From positions 1,623,501-1,687,500 of the forward strand of contig NZ_CP048030.1 in the NCBI RefSeq assembly GCF_010092425.1: a stretch of DNA of 64,000 nucleotides. The letters are read 5' to 3'. The notes under the pieces were generated by a model. It saw nothing but the letters and a program-made list of their open reading frames with translations, ran no database searches and was not told the DNA's origin. Shown one piece after another: positions 36,604-47,424 of the stretch. A program made the position numbers and the translations under genes. The first letter of the stretch is position 1. Each line of letters starts with the position of its first letter. Origin of the DNA: Sinimarinibacterium sp. NLF-5-8. Lineage in GTDB: Bacteria; Pseudomonadota; Gammaproteobacteria; Nevskiales; Nevskiaceae.

Positions 36604-37060
36604 TCAACGGGCGCGCGGGATCTTGCCGAGCACTTTACGAATGGCCTCACCCGCAAACCCGCGTTGCAGCAAAAAGCGATAGCGTTTTTGCCAGTCGGCG
36701 GCACTGCCGGGAGCGCCGGTGAACTTGCACGCGTAGACGGCTTCAATCTGCTCTTGCCAGTCCACTTCAACATCCGCGAGTGCGGCGCTGATGGCGGCGC
36801 CGCTCACGCGCGCTTGTTCGAGTTCATTGCGGATGCGCAGCAGGCCGCGCCCCTGGGCAATGCGATTACGCACGATCATTTCGGCATAGCGCGCGTCCGA
36901 TTGCAGATCGTGCGCGCGCAGTTCGTTGATAACCTCATCCACCAAGTCGGCAGAAAAGCCGCGCTGGGTGAGTTTGCTGGCCAGCTCTGCTGCGCCGTGT
37001 TCGCGTTGCGCCAGCAGGCGCAGGGCGGCATTGCGGCCATCCTGCACCGTGGCATCGGGC

Positions 37061-37083
<23 letters not shown>
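36604..37083 (-). CDS. recX: regulatory protein RecX
   Basis: The 159-residue helical protein consists of three RecX repeats: [43 protein letters not shown] and the final [20 protein letters not shown]. RecX binds within the RecA filament groove and limits RecA activity. The start at 37083 lies inside the recA 3' end, overlapping by 23 bases, so its translation depends on recA. Confidence 0.92.
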
Positions 37084-38095
<1,012 letters not shown>

Positions 38096-38307
38096 GCTCA
38101 ATTGTTCCTGGTCATCGGGTGGGTGCGCGGCATTGTGCCGCAGCCAAGGCTCAAAACATGAGCCGATGAAGACATTGTTTCACATTGGCATGCAGCGATT
38201 GCTGCGCGGCAACGCAACTTGCGAAAGATTGCCCCCTCACCCATTGCGGGGATTGAGCATGCTCAAAGCTGTGTTAAACAGCCCTTCCACTCACCACATC
38301 GACTGCC

Positions 38308-39573
38308 ATGATCAAGGCTCTCAATCGCTTTTCCCGCCTCGTGCACGTGCCTGCCGACCTTGCCAGCGTCACCGCTTACGGCGCCGAAGTCGCCGATCTG
38401 GATGTGGGGCTGGCACCCGGAACCGCAGAAGCACTGTGGCAACGCGCGGTCAAGCTCTATGCCAGTGGCGTGCAACCGGCGATGCAACTGTGCGTTCATC
38501 ACCGTGGGCAGGTGATCCTCAATCGGGCGATTGGTCACGCGCACGGCAACGCCCCCGGCGCGCGCGCAGCGCAGCCAACGCCCATTGCCCTGGACACCCC
38601 GATCAATCTGTTTTCGTGCGGCAAGGCTGTCACTGCGGCGCTGATGCACAAGCTCGAAGAATTGGGACTGTTGTCACTGGATGCGCCGGTGGCCGCTTAC
38701 ATCCCCGAGTTTGCCCGTCACGGCAAAGGTGCAATCACCGTGCGTCAGGTGCTGACCCATCGCGGCGGCATCGCCCAGTTACCCAAAACCCAGGTTTCCC
38801 TGATCAATCTCGACAAGCTCGCCGACCCCGCAGCCATCAGCGACATCCTCTGCGATTTAAGACCGGCCACAGTCGGCGGCGCGCCGGGCTACCACGCCAT
38901 CTCCGGCGGCTTTGTCATGGCCGAAATCATGCGCCGCGTGGCGGGCGAACCGCGCGCGCTGCTCAAGCAATACCTCAAAGACCCGCTGGGTTTGCAATGG
39001 CTGGATTTTGGCGTCAGCGCCGACCAGGTTCCGCTGGTGGCAGAAAACGCCTGCACCGGCTTCATGTCGCCTCCCATTGCCTGGCATCTGGGGCGTGTGG
39101 TCGGTGCCGAGTTTTCGGCGGCGGTGGACATGTCCAACGACCCACGCTTTCTCACCGCCGTGGTGCCCTCCGGCAACGTCATCAGCACCGCACAGGATTG
39201 CGCCGTGTTTTACCAATGCCTGCTCAACGACGGCGCCCACAACGGCCAGCAGGTGTTCAAACCCGAAACCCTCCGCGCCATGCGCAAACCCGACGACTAC
39301 GGCGCCACCCTGGATCGCACCATCGGCATCCCCATCCGCTACTCACGCGGCGGCTTCATGATCGGCCACACCGGCATCGGCCTGTTTGGCCTCAATCAAC
39401 ACCACACGTTTGGGCACTTTGGCCTGTCCAGCACCCTGACCTGGGCGCGCGCCGACACCGGCACCGTGGTCTGCTGGCTGACCACTGGCAAGCCGGTTCT
39501 AGGGCCACATATCCCCGAAATGCTGGGCATGTTTTCTGGCTTTAACGCCCTGTGCGAAAACCGCCTGGCGTAA
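38308..39573 (+). CDS. class C beta-lactamase-like serine hydrolase (EstB/PBP family)
   Basis: The 421-residue protein has the SxxK motif as S103-C-G-K in NLFSCGKAVTAALM. The second motif appears as GYHA rather than YxN, and HTGIGLFG takes the place of the KTG/HxG motif near residue 355. No signal peptide is seen, so it is probably cytoplasmic or membrane-associated. This family includes esterases, transesterases, D-amino-acid hydrolases and penicillin-binding-like enzymes; the substrate is unknown. Seven bases separate it from a convergent lytic transglycosylase gene, with no terminator visible. Confidence 0.83.
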   Translation: MIKALNRFSRLVHVPADLASVTAYGAEVADLDVGLAPGTAEALWQRAVKLYASGVQPAMQLCVHHRGQVILNRAIGHAHGNAPGARAAQPTPIALDTPINLFSCGKAVTAALMHKLEELGLLSLDAPVAAYIPEFARHGKGAITVRQVLTHRGGIAQLPKTQVSLINLDKLADPAAISDILCDLRPATVGGAPGYHAISGGFVMAEIMRRVAGEPRALLKQYLKDPLGLQWLDFGVSADQVPLVAENACTGFMSPPIAWHLGRVVGAEFSAAVDMSNDPRFLTAVVPSGNVISTAQDCAVFYQCLLNDGAHNGQQVFKPETLRAMRKPDDYGATLDRTIGIPIRYSRGGFMIGHTGIGLFGLNQHHTFGHFGLSSTLTWARADTGTVVCWLTTGKPVLGPHIPEMLGMFSGFNALCENRLA

Positions 39574-39580
39574 GCGCGCG

Positions 39581-40153
39581 CTAATTACGATACCAGCGCC
39601 GCTGCAAGGCGCTGATGACCAAATCGGGGTATTTGATTCGGCCCAAACTGCCGTTGTAGCGCCCCAACGCGTTAATCAAGTTGCCGCGCTCCTTGTCCAG
39701 ATAGAACTTGAGAATGGTGCAGCCCATGCGCAGGTTGGTGGGCGGATGAAACAGGTTATCGCCGGGGCGGCCAATTTCCTTGAGCCAGAACGGCATGATC
39801 TGCATCAAGCCTTGCGCGCCGGCGACGGACACGGCGTTGGGATCAAAGCGGCTTTCCACTTCAATGACCGCCAGCACCAGCTCCGGTGAAAGCTTGGCGC
39901 GGCGGGCTTCGCTGTGCACCAGGCGCAGCAGCTCCAGCCGCTGCGCTTCGTCTTTGATGATGCCGCTGAGACGGCCCGACATATCCAGCAGCCAGACCTC
40001 GGCATCAAAGCGATGCTCAAAGCTGTCGCTGGCACCAATGGTTTTGGCCAGCAGCGCGCGCAGTTCCGGTTCTGGCTCGCCTTGCGGGGCGGCGCGCGCG
40101 CTCACCGCGCACGCCAGCAGTAGCGCGCCCAGCAGCGCGCGCGCCCACAGCAC
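39581..40153 (-). CDS. lytic transglycosylase (SLT domain)
   Basis: The 190-residue protein has a signal peptide (ALLGALLLACAVSARA). The lysozyme-like SLT domain contains VIEVESRFDPNAVSVAGAQGLMQIMP, where Glu100 before Ser is the catalytic acid. NLRMGCTILKFYLD and ALGRYNGSLGRIKYPD complete the fold. It cleaves peptidoglycan between MurNAc and GlcNAc, leaving 1,6-anhydro ends. The start is a GTG at 40153, four bases after the proS stop, so the pair is cotranscribed. Confidence 0.88.
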   Translation of the reverse strand: MLWARALLGALLLACAVSARAAPQGEPEPELRALLAKTIGASDSFEHRFDAEVWLLDMSGRLSGIIKDEAQRLELLRLVHSEARRAKLSPELVLAVIEVESRFDPNAVSVAGAQGLMQIMPFWLKEIGRPGDNLFHPPTNLRMGCTILKFYLDKERGNLINALGRYNGSLGRIKYPDLVISALQRRWYRN

Positions 40154-40157
40154 GCGC

Positions 40158-41870
40158 TCAGCCGCCGAGTTTGGCCAGCACCGCTTGGGTGCTGGCGGGG
40201 ATCATTTCGGCAGCGTCGGCGCGGCGGTGTTTGTATTCAAACTCGCCGTTTGCCAGCCCTTTGCCGCCAATGACGATGCGGTGCGGAATGCCGATCAAAT
40301 CGGCATCGGCAAACATCGCGCCGGGACGCAGGCCCCGATCATCGACCAGCACGTCCACGCCAGCGGCTTGCAGCTCAGCTTCCAGCGTTTGTACCGCCGC
40401 GCGCACCTCGTCGGATTTGTCCATGCCAATCGGGCAGATGATCGCGCGGTAGGGCGCGATGGCGTCCGGCCAGATGATGCCGTGGGCGTCGTGCGATTGT
40501 TCGATCACCGCCGCCACCAGGCGCGAAACACCAATGCCGTAGCAGCCCATTTGCGGGGTGATGGATTCGCCCTTGGCGTCCAGCACTGTCAGCCCCATCG
40601 CGCGACTGTATTTGTCACCCAGCTGGAACACATGGCCGCCTTCGATGCCGCGATAGAGTTTGATCGTGCCGACGCCATCGGGGGACGGATCGCCTTCGGC
40701 AATCATGCGCAGATCGGCCACTTCCGGCTCGGCGGCATCGCGCCCCCAGTTGGCACCGCTCAAATGGTGATCGTTTTGATTGGCGCCGCAGACAAAGTTG
40801 GCGACTTCAGCGGCGGCGTGGTCGGCAATCAGCGGAATCGGGCAGTTGACCGGCCCCAGATAACCCACTTCGCAGCCAAACGCGGCTTGCACGTCTTCTG
40901 GGTTGGCCAGCGTCAACGGCGCAGCAATCCTGGGGTGCTTGGCGGCCTTGATTTCGTTCAAGCTGTGATCGCCGCGCAGAGCGATGGCGATGAGCTTGTG
41001 CGGCTGGCCTTCGGCGGCGTTGACCACCAGCAGCTTGACCTTGCCGGTCAGCGGCACCTTCAAGAATTGCGACACCTGCTCGCAGGTTTTTTGCCCCGGC
41101 GTGGGCACCGTTTGCAGTGCAGCGGTGGCCGGCGCGCGCGCCTGGCCGCTGGGTTTGCATTCGGCGGCTTCGACGTTGGCAGCGTAATGACCGCCCTCGG
41201 CCACGGCCAGCAAGTCCTCGCCAGACTGCGCGAGGATGTGAAACTCCTCGCTCATCGCCCCGCCGATGTTGCCGCTATCGGCCTGCACCGCGCGAAAATC
41301 CGCGCCGATGCGGGTAAAAATCTGCACATAGGCCGCGCGCATATTGGCGTACTCGCGCGCCAAGTCTTCGCCATCCATGTGAAAGGAATAGGCGTCTTTC
41401 ATCAAAAACTCACGCCCGCGCATCAGCCCAAAACGCGGGCGGCGCTCGTCGCGGAACTTGGTGTTGATCTGGTAAAAATTGACCGGCAACTGACGATAGC
41501 TGCGGATGTCCTGGCGAACGTGGTAGGTGATCACTTCCTCCGCCGTGGGTGCATAGCAAAAGTCGTTTTGATGGCGATCTTTAAAGCGCAGCATTTCCGC
41601 GCCCATCACCGCCCAGCGCCCCGATTCCTGCCACAGCTCCGCCGGCTGCACCGTGGGCATTTGCACTTCCAGCGCCCCGGCGCGATCCATTTCCTCGCGC
41701 ACGATGTTTTCAATCTTGCGCAGCACCTTCAGACCCATCGGCAGCCAGCTATACAGCCCCGCGCCGAGCTTGCGGATATAACCCGCGCGCAACATCAACT
41801 GGTGCGAAACCACCTCCGCATCAGCAGGCGTTTCTTTGGTGGTATGCAGAGATAAACGAGACAGGCGCAT
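40158..41870 (-). CDS. proS: prolyl-tRNA synthetase
   Basis: The 570-residue enzyme starts MRLSRLSLHTTKE, the standard bacterial N terminus. Class II motifs are visible: RKLGAGLYSWLPMG, PTAEEVITYHVRQDIRSYRQLP, and PRFGLMRGREFLMKDAYSFH, with an editing (YbaK-like) insertion in the middle. GCYGIGVSRLVAAVIEQSHD and the anticodon-binding domain close the protein. It matches E. coli ProS (572) in length. A longer upstream reading exists but runs into non-conserved sequence. Confidence 0.96.
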   Translation of the reverse strand: MRLSRLSLHTTKETPADAEVVSHQLMLRAGYIRKLGAGLYSWLPMGLKVLRKIENIVREEMDRAGALEVQMPTVQPAELWQESGRWAVMGAEMLRFKDRHQNDFCYAPTAEEVITYHVRQDIRSYRQLPVNFYQINTKFRDERRPRFGLMRGREFLMKDAYSFHMDGEDLAREYANMRAAYVQIFTRIGADFRAVQADSGNIGGAMSEEFHILAQSGEDLLAVAEGGHYAANVEAAECKPSGQARAPATAALQTVPTPGQKTCEQVSQFLKVPLTGKVKLLVVNAAEGQPHKLIAIALRGDHSLNEIKAAKHPRIAAPLTLANPEDVQAAFGCEVGYLGPVNCPIPLIADHAAAEVANFVCGANQNDHHLSGANWGRDAAEPEVADLRMIAEGDPSPDGVGTIKLYRGIEGGHVFQLGDKYSRAMGLTVLDAKGESITPQMGCYGIGVSRLVAAVIEQSHDAHGIIWPDAIAPYRAIICPIGMDKSDEVRAAVQTLEAELQAAGVDVLVDDRGLRPGAMFADADLIGIPHRIVIGGKGLANGEFEYKHRRADAAEMIPASTQAVLAKLGG

Positions 41871-41989
41871 GGCACTCACAGGCAAAAGGAAAAACAAGCG
41901 CGCATTGTAGTGCCTGCGCTGCGGGTGGGGCTTTGCAGTGTGCAAGTGGCGATGATGGTCGGTCCATGGAGTTGATGAGGACAAAAACC

Positions 41990-42970
41990 ATGACGCAAAC
42001 CCTTCAAGCCGCAGCGATCCAGCTCGAAACCGTGGTCGGCGACGTCGCCGAAAATCTAATCCGCATTGAAAAGCTGGTGGATGAGGCCGCGCGCGGTGGC
42101 GCCAAACTGATTGCGATCCCCGAGTTTTGCACGTCAAAGCTGCCGTTTGATGCGCGCGCGCACCAAGCCGTGCTGCCGCCCGACAATCCGGCACTGGACT
42201 TATTCAAGCGTCTGGCCGCCCGCCATCAATGCACCCTCGGCGGCTCAATGCTGATTGCCGAAAACGGCGAGGTCTACAACCGCTATCACCTGGTCGAACC
42301 CGATGGCCGCGTGCACCTGCACGACAAAGACCTGCCAACGATGTGGGAAAACGCCTTTTACACCGCCGGCCATGACGATGGCGTGTTTGACACCGCCCTC
42401 GGCGGCATCGGCGCCGCCGTGTGCTGGGAACTGATCCGCAGCCAAACCGTGCGGCGGATGCTGGGCAAAGTGCAGGTGGCGATGACCGGCACCCACTGGT
42501 GGACGATGCCCGCCAACTGGGGGCGCGTCACCGACCGCAGCCTGGCCTCACTGGGACAATTCAACCGTTATTTGTCTGAAAACGCGCCGTCTGAATTTGC
42601 CCGCCGCCTCGGTGCGCCGGTGCTGCAAGCCTCGCACTGCGGCCAGTTTCGCACCGGCTTCATGCTGCTGCCCGGCCTGCGCCAGGGGCTGCCGTATGAC
42701 ACCGAGTTTGTTGGCGCCACCCAGATTGTGGACGCCCAAGGCCGCGTCCTTGCCCAACGCCGCACCCAGGAAGGCCCCGGCATCGTCAGCGCCACCCTCA
42801 CCTTGGGCGCGGTAACGCCGATGCAGCCGCTGGAAGATCGCTTCTGGATTCCAGAACTCCCGCTGTTTTTGCGCGCCTACTGGCACCAGCAAAATGCCTG
42901 CGGCAAAACCTATTACCGCCAGCATGGCCGCGCGGCAGGCTTGGCCGCCGCACGCGGGGGTGATTTGTGA
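41990..42970 (+). CDS. carbon-nitrogen hydrolase (nitrilase superfamily)
   Basis: The 326-residue protein has the Glu-Lys-Cys triad: Glu45 in AIPEFC, Lys113 in HDKDLPTMWE, and Cys145 in AAVCWELIRS. Family enzymes hydrolyse amides, N-carbamoyl groups or nitriles; the substrate is not defined. The ATG at 41990 is preceded by TGAGGAC, and several earlier in-frame ATGs lack such a site. It is divergent from proS. Confidence 0.85.
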   Translation: MTQTLQAAAIQLETVVGDVAENLIRIEKLVDEAARGGAKLIAIPEFCTSKLPFDARAHQAVLPPDNPALDLFKRLAARHQCTLGGSMLIAENGEVYNRYHLVEPDGRVHLHDKDLPTMWENAFYTAGHDDGVFDTALGGIGAAVCWELIRSQTVRRMLGKVQVAMTGTHWWTMPANWGRVTDRSLASLGQFNRYLSENAPSEFARRLGAPVLQASHCGQFRTGFMLLPGLRQGLPYDTEFVGATQIVDAQGRVLAQRRTQEGPGIVSATLTLGAVTPMQPLEDRFWIPELPLFLRAYWHQQNACGKTYYRQHGRAAGLAAARGGDL

Positions 42971-43065
42971 TGGGTGATCTGTGATGGGTAACGCCCAGCA
43001 CCGCCAAGCCACGCAGCAGCGCGCGCCTTCACCCATCACAGCCATCACAACAAGCCAGCAAAACC

Positions 43066-43154
43066 CCGTCATTGCGGCGAAAGCCGCAATCCATCAGGCC
43101 TTCAGCAATCCCCCCACGCCCGGCACTGGATCCTTGCCTGCGCAAGGATGACGG
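43066..43154. repeat. palindromic repeat element with two 8-bp hairpins
   Basis: The element starts CCGTCAT and ends ATGACGG. Inside are hairpin ATTGCGGC-GAAA-GCCGCAAT (43071-43090) and hairpin ATCCTTGC-CTGC-GCAAGGAT (43130-43149). This layout is typical of small dispersed proteobacterial repeats of the form CGTCATTCCGCGAAAGCGG... . Only one copy occurs in this window. It lies in the 252-bp gap between the convergent C-N hydrolase and dusB genes and could act as a transcription barrier; the rest of the gap holds nothing recognisable. Confidence 0.7.
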
Positions 43155-43222
43155 TCATCGAGATTGACGCGGCAGCGATGACAGCAGATGAATCCCGCGC
43201 GCGCAGAGGTGGGCAGGTCGCT

Positions 43223-44191
43223 TCAGTGTGCGCGCTCGTCAAAAAAGCGTTCCACCGCCGCGTATTGCGCTGGTGCGTCGGTAAGCCGGTTCACCGTCTG
43301 CCAAAACGCTTCGCTGCCGGGATGATCCTGGCAATACCACTGAATGTGTTTGCGCGCCACGCGCAGGCCGCGCCCTTCGCCGTAAAAGGCGTAGAGCGCG
43401 CGCAGGTGTTCCAGCAGCAGCGCGCGCACGCGCTCGGCGCTGGGCTCGGGCAGCACGTCGCCGTTTTTCAGGTAGTGGCTGATGTGGCCAAAAATCCACG
43501 GCCTGCCCTGCGCCGCACGACCAATCATCAGGCCGTCGGCGCCGGTGCGCGCCAGCACTTCGCGCGCTTTTTGCGGGCTGTCCACATCGCCATTGGCGAG
43601 CAGCGGAATCGTCAAAACCTGGCGAATCGCGGCGATGGTGTCGTACTCGGCCTGCCCCTGGTATTGCTGCTCACGGCTACGCCCGTGCACAGCCAGCGCG
43701 GCAATCCCGCTGTCTTGGGCAATTTGGGCAATACGCACGCCGTTGCGCTGCGCCTGGGTGTAGCCGGTGCGGATTTTCAGCGTGACCGGCACCTCCACCG
43801 CCGCCACCACCGCGCGGCAGATGCGCGCAACCAGCGCCTCGTCGCGCAGCAAGGCCGAACCGGCATCGACCCGGCAGACCTTTTTGGCCGGACAGCCCAT
43901 GTTGATGTCGATGATCTGCGCGCCATGGGCAACATTAAAGCGCGCGGCCTCGGCCATTTGCTCAGGGTCATAACCGGCAATTTGAACCGAGATCGGCCCC
44001 GATTCACCGGCATGGTCGCGGCGCAGGCGTGATTTGTCGGTATCCCATAACGCGGCGTTGGAACTGGTCATTTCCGACACTGCCAAACCCGCGCCCAGCC
44101 GCCGGCAGAGCTGGCGAAACGGGCGGTCGGTGACGCCCGCCATCGGCGCCAGCACCAGCGGGGGGTCGATTGAATAGGGGCCGATCTGCAT
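43223..44191 (-). CDS. dusB: tRNA-dihydrouridine synthase B
   Basis: The 322-residue flavoenzyme reduces uridine in the tRNA D-loop. It has LAPMAGVTDRPFRQLCRRLGAGL, INMGCPAKKVCRVDAGSALL (catalytic cysteine region), VTLKIRTGY, AVHGRSREQQYQG and IPLLANGDVDSPQKA. LMIGRAAQGRPWIF and the C-terminal helical domain are DusB-like. In many gammaproteobacteria dusB is followed by fis; here no fis gene follows. Confidence 0.94.
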   Translation of the reverse strand: MQIGPYSIDPPLVLAPMAGVTDRPFRQLCRRLGAGLAVSEMTSSNAALWDTDKSRLRRDHAGESGPISVQIAGYDPEQMAEAARFNVAHGAQIIDINMGCPAKKVCRVDAGSALLRDEALVARICRAVVAAVEVPVTLKIRTGYTQAQRNGVRIAQIAQDSGIAALAVHGRSREQQYQGQAEYDTIAAIRQVLTIPLLANGDVDSPQKAREVLARTGADGLMIGRAAQGRPWIFGHISHYLKNGDVLPEPSAERVRALLLEHLRALYAFYGEGRGLRVARKHIQWYCQDHPGSEAFWQTVNRLTDAPAQYAAVERFFDERAH

Positions 44192-44218
44192 GGCGTGATT
44201 TTAAGGTCTTGCAATAGC

Positions 44219-44250
44219 AAAGAGCCGAGAGCTTGCGCCCTCGGCTCTTT
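44219..44250 (-). terminator. hairpin downstream of the phasin gene
   Basis: AAAGAGCCGAG (44219-44229) pairs perfectly with CTCGGCTCTTT (44240-44250) around a ten-base loop. On the phasin strand only a short U-run follows (CTTTGC), so termination may be partial. Confidence 0.55.
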
Positions 44251-44285
44251 GGTTTTTCAAGTCTTGACGCGAAGCGCGCGACTTT

Positions 44286-44774
44286 TTAGGCGGCGTCAAC
44301 CACTTGTTCAGCGGCTTTTTTGGCGCGGCTGGCGGCTTTGCGCACGGTTTTTTTGACTTCGGCGGCAGCGGCTTCAACCTTCTGTTCCACCTTTTCGCCC
44401 TTGGCGGTGGCGGTGATGTTGCCAAAGCCTTCCTTGAAGGTTTTGGCGAGTTCGCCGCTGGCCTTGGTCACGGCAGCCAGGCTGTCGTTGTAGGCGCCAA
44501 CGACGGCGTCTTTGCCTTCCGGCAGGTAGGCGAGCGGGTTTTTGGCAACCACTTTGACGCCATCAGCCTTGGCTTTTTCAAAGCTGGCCTGGCTCAGCTG
44601 AACCAGCTGCTTGCCGGCGTCAACGTTGGTTTTGACCAGCGTTTGCACGCTTTCAACAACGATGCTGTTGGCAGCCTTGACGGTTTCAACGCTGACTTCA
44701 ACCACACCCTGGCTGCGGCTCACAACCACGTCCGCGCGGGCTTTGACATCATTGACGATAGATTCAACATTCAT
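44286..44774 (-). CDS. phasin family protein
   Basis: The 162-residue protein starts at the ATG at 44774 after GGAG. Residues 1-100 are amphipathic helix (VVEVSVETVKAANSIVVESV, LVQLSQASFEKAKADGVKVV) as in Phasin_2-type proteins. The last 30 residues are Ala/Lys-rich (EVKKTVRKAASRAKKAAEQV), a tail seen in PhaF-like proteins that contact DNA. Phasins coat polyhydroxyalkanoate granules and help distribute them. No PHA synthesis gene lies in the window, so the granule link is inferred from the family. Confidence 0.85.
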   Translation of the reverse strand: MNVESIVNDVKARADVVVSRSQGVVEVSVETVKAANSIVVESVQTLVKTNVDAGKQLVQLSQASFEKAKADGVKVVAKNPLAYLPEGKDAVVGAYNDSLAAVTKASGELAKTFKEGFGNITATAKGEKVEQKVEAAAAEVKKTVRKAASRAKKAAEQVVDAA

Positions 44775-44968
44775 GGGAAAACTCCAAAAAATCAACGGAT
44801 CAGATATAGGGCAAATGTCTGGACGGCGCCAATGGTGCACCGCAACATTTGTTGCAGCGCATCATAAGATTTTGACCAACTTGTGTCAACGCCATCACGC
44901 GCGATTTGGCAACACCCGAAAACCGGCGCGCGCAACAATCGGCAGCAGCTCGGGTATCCTTTTGCCGC

Positions 44969-46300
44969 ATGGATACCTATCTCAAACGCCTGCACCACTG
45001 GCTCTGGGCGCATGGCTCACAGGCGCAGCCCCCTTCTCTTGCGATCCGGCTGGGTCGCTATTTGTTCGTCCTTGGGCGCGACCTCATCGAAGGCCAGCTG
45101 ACCATGCGCGCGATGAGCCTGGTTTACACCACGCTGCTGTCCATCGTGCCGCTGCTGGCGCTGTCATTTTCAGTACTCAAGGCGCTGGGCGCGCACAACG
45201 CGCTGGAGCCGATCCTGCTGGAGTTTCTGCACCCGCTGGGATCACAGGCCAATGAGATCACCGCCACCGTCATCGGCTTTGTTGAAAACATCCGCGTCGG
45301 CGTGCTCGGCTCCCTGGGGGTGGCGCTGCTGTTCTGGACAGCACTGTCATTGATCCAGAAGGTCGAAGGCACGTTCAACTTCATCTGGCGTATTGAGCGC
45401 CCGCGCCCGCTGGCGCAGCGCATGGGCGAATACTTCGCCATGCTCACCGTCGGCCCGGTCATCGTCTTCAGCGCACTGGGACTCACCGCCTCGGTGCTCA
45501 ACAGCAGCGTGATGACACAAATCAGCGAAATCCAGCCCTTTGGCATGCTGATCTATACCGCCACCAAGCTGATTCCTTATGTGCTGATTGTCGGCATGTT
45601 CACGTTTTTGTACCGGTTCATTCCCAACACCCCGGTCAAACTCGGCGCCGCTGCCATTGGCGGACTGATCTCCGGCCTGCTCTGGCAAAGCGCCAGCCTC
45701 GCCTTTGCCTCGTTTGCCGCCGGATCGACCAATTACAACGCGATTTACTCCGGCTTTGCGATCATGATCTTCCTGCTCATCTGGCTGTATGTGGGCTGGA
45801 TGATCCTGCTCATCGGCTGCCAGCTGGCGTTTTACATCCAGCATCCCGAGCATCTGACTCCGCGCAAAACCCCGGCGGATCTGTCCAGCCGTGGCATGGA
45901 GTTTTTAGCCTTGGCAATCATGCACGCCAGCGGCCAGCGCTTTATCGCGCAACAACCCGGCTACACCCAGGACGAACTGGCGCTGCTGCTCAACGCCGAG
46001 CCCGAACACGTTGGCCGCGTCGTCGCCCACCTGCTGTATCACGGCCTGCTGCTGGAAACCGGCCAGAACCGCACACAGTTGATTCCCGGTGTGGATCTGG
46101 CCTCACTGCGCATGACCCAGCTCTGGCAACTTGCCCGCGCCGGCGCAGGCGCCAATCCGCGCACCCATGGCGCCATCAAAGCACAGGTCAACGATCTGCT
46201 GGATCACGCCGAACAAGCCTTTACCACGCAACTGGGCGAAACCTCGCTGCGCCAATGGATTATGCAAAAGGCGCCTGCCAGCACCCGCGCTGCACAATGA
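44969..46300 (+). CDS. YihY/virulence factor BrkB family membrane protein
   Basis: The 443-residue protein has the six-helix YihY core. [29 protein letters not shown] starts it, with NFIWRIERPRPLAQRMGEYFAM and TNYNAIYSGFAIMIFLLIWLYVGW later. A C-terminal winged-helix-like domain of about 130 residues follows (GYTQDELALLLNAEPEHVGRV), which longer BrkB members have. Function is unproven; it is not RNase BN. A TATCCT hexamer (44955-44960) lies 8 bases before the ATG, so the mRNA may be nearly leaderless. Confidence 0.87.
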   Translation: MDTYLKRLHHWLWAHGSQAQPPSLAIRLGRYLFVLGRDLIEGQLTMRAMSLVYTTLLSIVPLLALSFSVLKALGAHNALEPILLEFLHPLGSQANEITATVIGFVENIRVGVLGSLGVALLFWTALSLIQKVEGTFNFIWRIERPRPLAQRMGEYFAMLTVGPVIVFSALGLTASVLNSSVMTQISEIQPFGMLIYTATKLIPYVLIVGMFTFLYRFIPNTPVKLGAAAIGGLISGLLWQSASLAFASFAAGSTNYNAIYSGFAIMIFLLIWLYVGWMILLIGCQLAFYIQHPEHLTPRKTPADLSSRGMEFLALAIMHASGQRFIAQQPGYTQDELALLLNAEPEHVGRVVAHLLYHGLLLETGQNRTQLIPGVDLASLRMTQLWQLARAGAGANPRTHGAIKAQVNDLLDHAEQAFTTQLGETSLRQWIMQKAPASTRAAQ

Positions 46301-46423
46301 TGCGGTCGGCTTTTCACACTCGCCTGATGCCTTTGCCAAAGGATCGCGCGCGCCCGGCGTTACAATGCGCGCGCTTTTTGAGTGCCACGCATCGCGTCGT
46401 GGCTGGATTTTCCCGGAGCTGTC

Positions 46424-47407
46424 ATGACTCAGTCCCCCGCCACGCCTGCCATCCCCCTGAAACGCCTGCTGGCCGGTGAAAAGCTGCGCGGCGCAGAAAA
46501 AATGGCGCGGATTCCGGTCAAGATCGAACCGACCACCACGCCGCTGCGCAAACCAGCGTGGATACGCGCCAAGTTCCCCGGCACGCCGGAGGTGCTCAAA
46601 CTCAAACAAGTGCTGCGCGAAAACCACCTGCACACCGTCTGCGAAGAAGCCAGTTGCCCCAACCTGGGCGAATGCTTCGGCAAAGGCACCGCCACCTTCA
46701 TGATCATGGGTGACATCTGCACCCGGCGCTGCCCGTTCTGCGATGTCGCACATGGCCGCCCCAATGCGCTGGACGAAAATGAACCCAGACACCTGGCCGA
46801 AACCATCCGCGCGATGGGGCTGCGCTACGTCGTCATCACCTCGGTGGATCGGGACGATCTGCTCGACGGCGGCGCCGGCCACTTCGCCGCCTGCATCCGC
46901 GAGGCGCGCGCGCTGTCCCCCAAGCTCACCATCGAAGTGCTGGTGCCCGACTTTCGCGGTCGCATGGACCCGGCACTGACCATTTTCAAAGACAACCCGC
47001 CGGATGTGTTCAACCACAACCTCGAAACCGTGCCGCGCCTGTACAAACAAGCCCGCCCCGGCTCCGATTACGCCTGGTCGCTCGACCTGCTCAAGCGCTT
47101 CAAAGCCATGCACCCCGACGTGCCCACCAAGTCCGGCCTGATGCTGGGGCTGGGTGAAGACATCAGCGAGATCGAGCAAGTCATGCGTGACCTGCGCGCG
47201 CACGACGTGGACATGCTCACCCTGGGTCAATACCTGCAACCCTCCCGCAACCACCTGCCGGTAGCGCGCTACGTTCACCCCGATGAGTTCGACCGCCTGC
47301 GCGTGATCGGCGAACAAATGGGCTTTGCCCACGTCGCCAGCGGCCCGATGGTGCGCTCCAGCTACCACGCCGATCAGCAGGCGCATGAGGTGCTGGCCGC
47401 AACGTAA
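46424..47407 (+). CDS. lipA: lipoyl synthase
   Basis: The 327-residue radical-SAM enzyme inserts two sulfurs into octanoyl-protein to make lipoyl groups. The auxiliary cluster motif [12 protein letters not shown] and the SAM cluster motif CTRRCPFC are both intact. [46 protein letters not shown] and the C-terminal RSSYHADQ (serine ligand) are standard. CCGGAG seven bases before the ATG fixes the start. TACAAT at 46361-46366 may be a -10. No lipB is adjacent. Confidence 0.96.
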   Translation: MTQSPATPAIPLKRLLAGEKLRGAEKMARIPVKIEPTTTPLRKPAWIRAKFPGTPEVLKLKQVLRENHLHTVCEEASCPNLGECFGKGTATFMIMGDICTRRCPFCDVAHGRPNALDENEPRHLAETIRAMGLRYVVITSVDRDDLLDGGAGHFAACIREARALSPKLTIEVLVPDFRGRMDPALTIFKDNPPDVFNHNLETVPRLYKQARPGSDYAWSLDLLKRFKAMHPDVPTKSGLMLGLGEDISEIEQVMRDLRAHDVDMLTLGQYLQPSRNHLPVARYVHPDEFDRLRVIGEQMGFAHVASGPMVRSSYHADQQAHEVLAAT

Positions 47408-47424
47408 GCGGTAAGCGCCTGCAC

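Noticed and set aside
38096..38307. LexA (SOS) box upstream of recA
   Set aside because: No CTGT-N8-ACAG or close variant is seen. The GGCTCA/TGAGCC palindrome at 38148-38164 does not match a known LexA site well enough.
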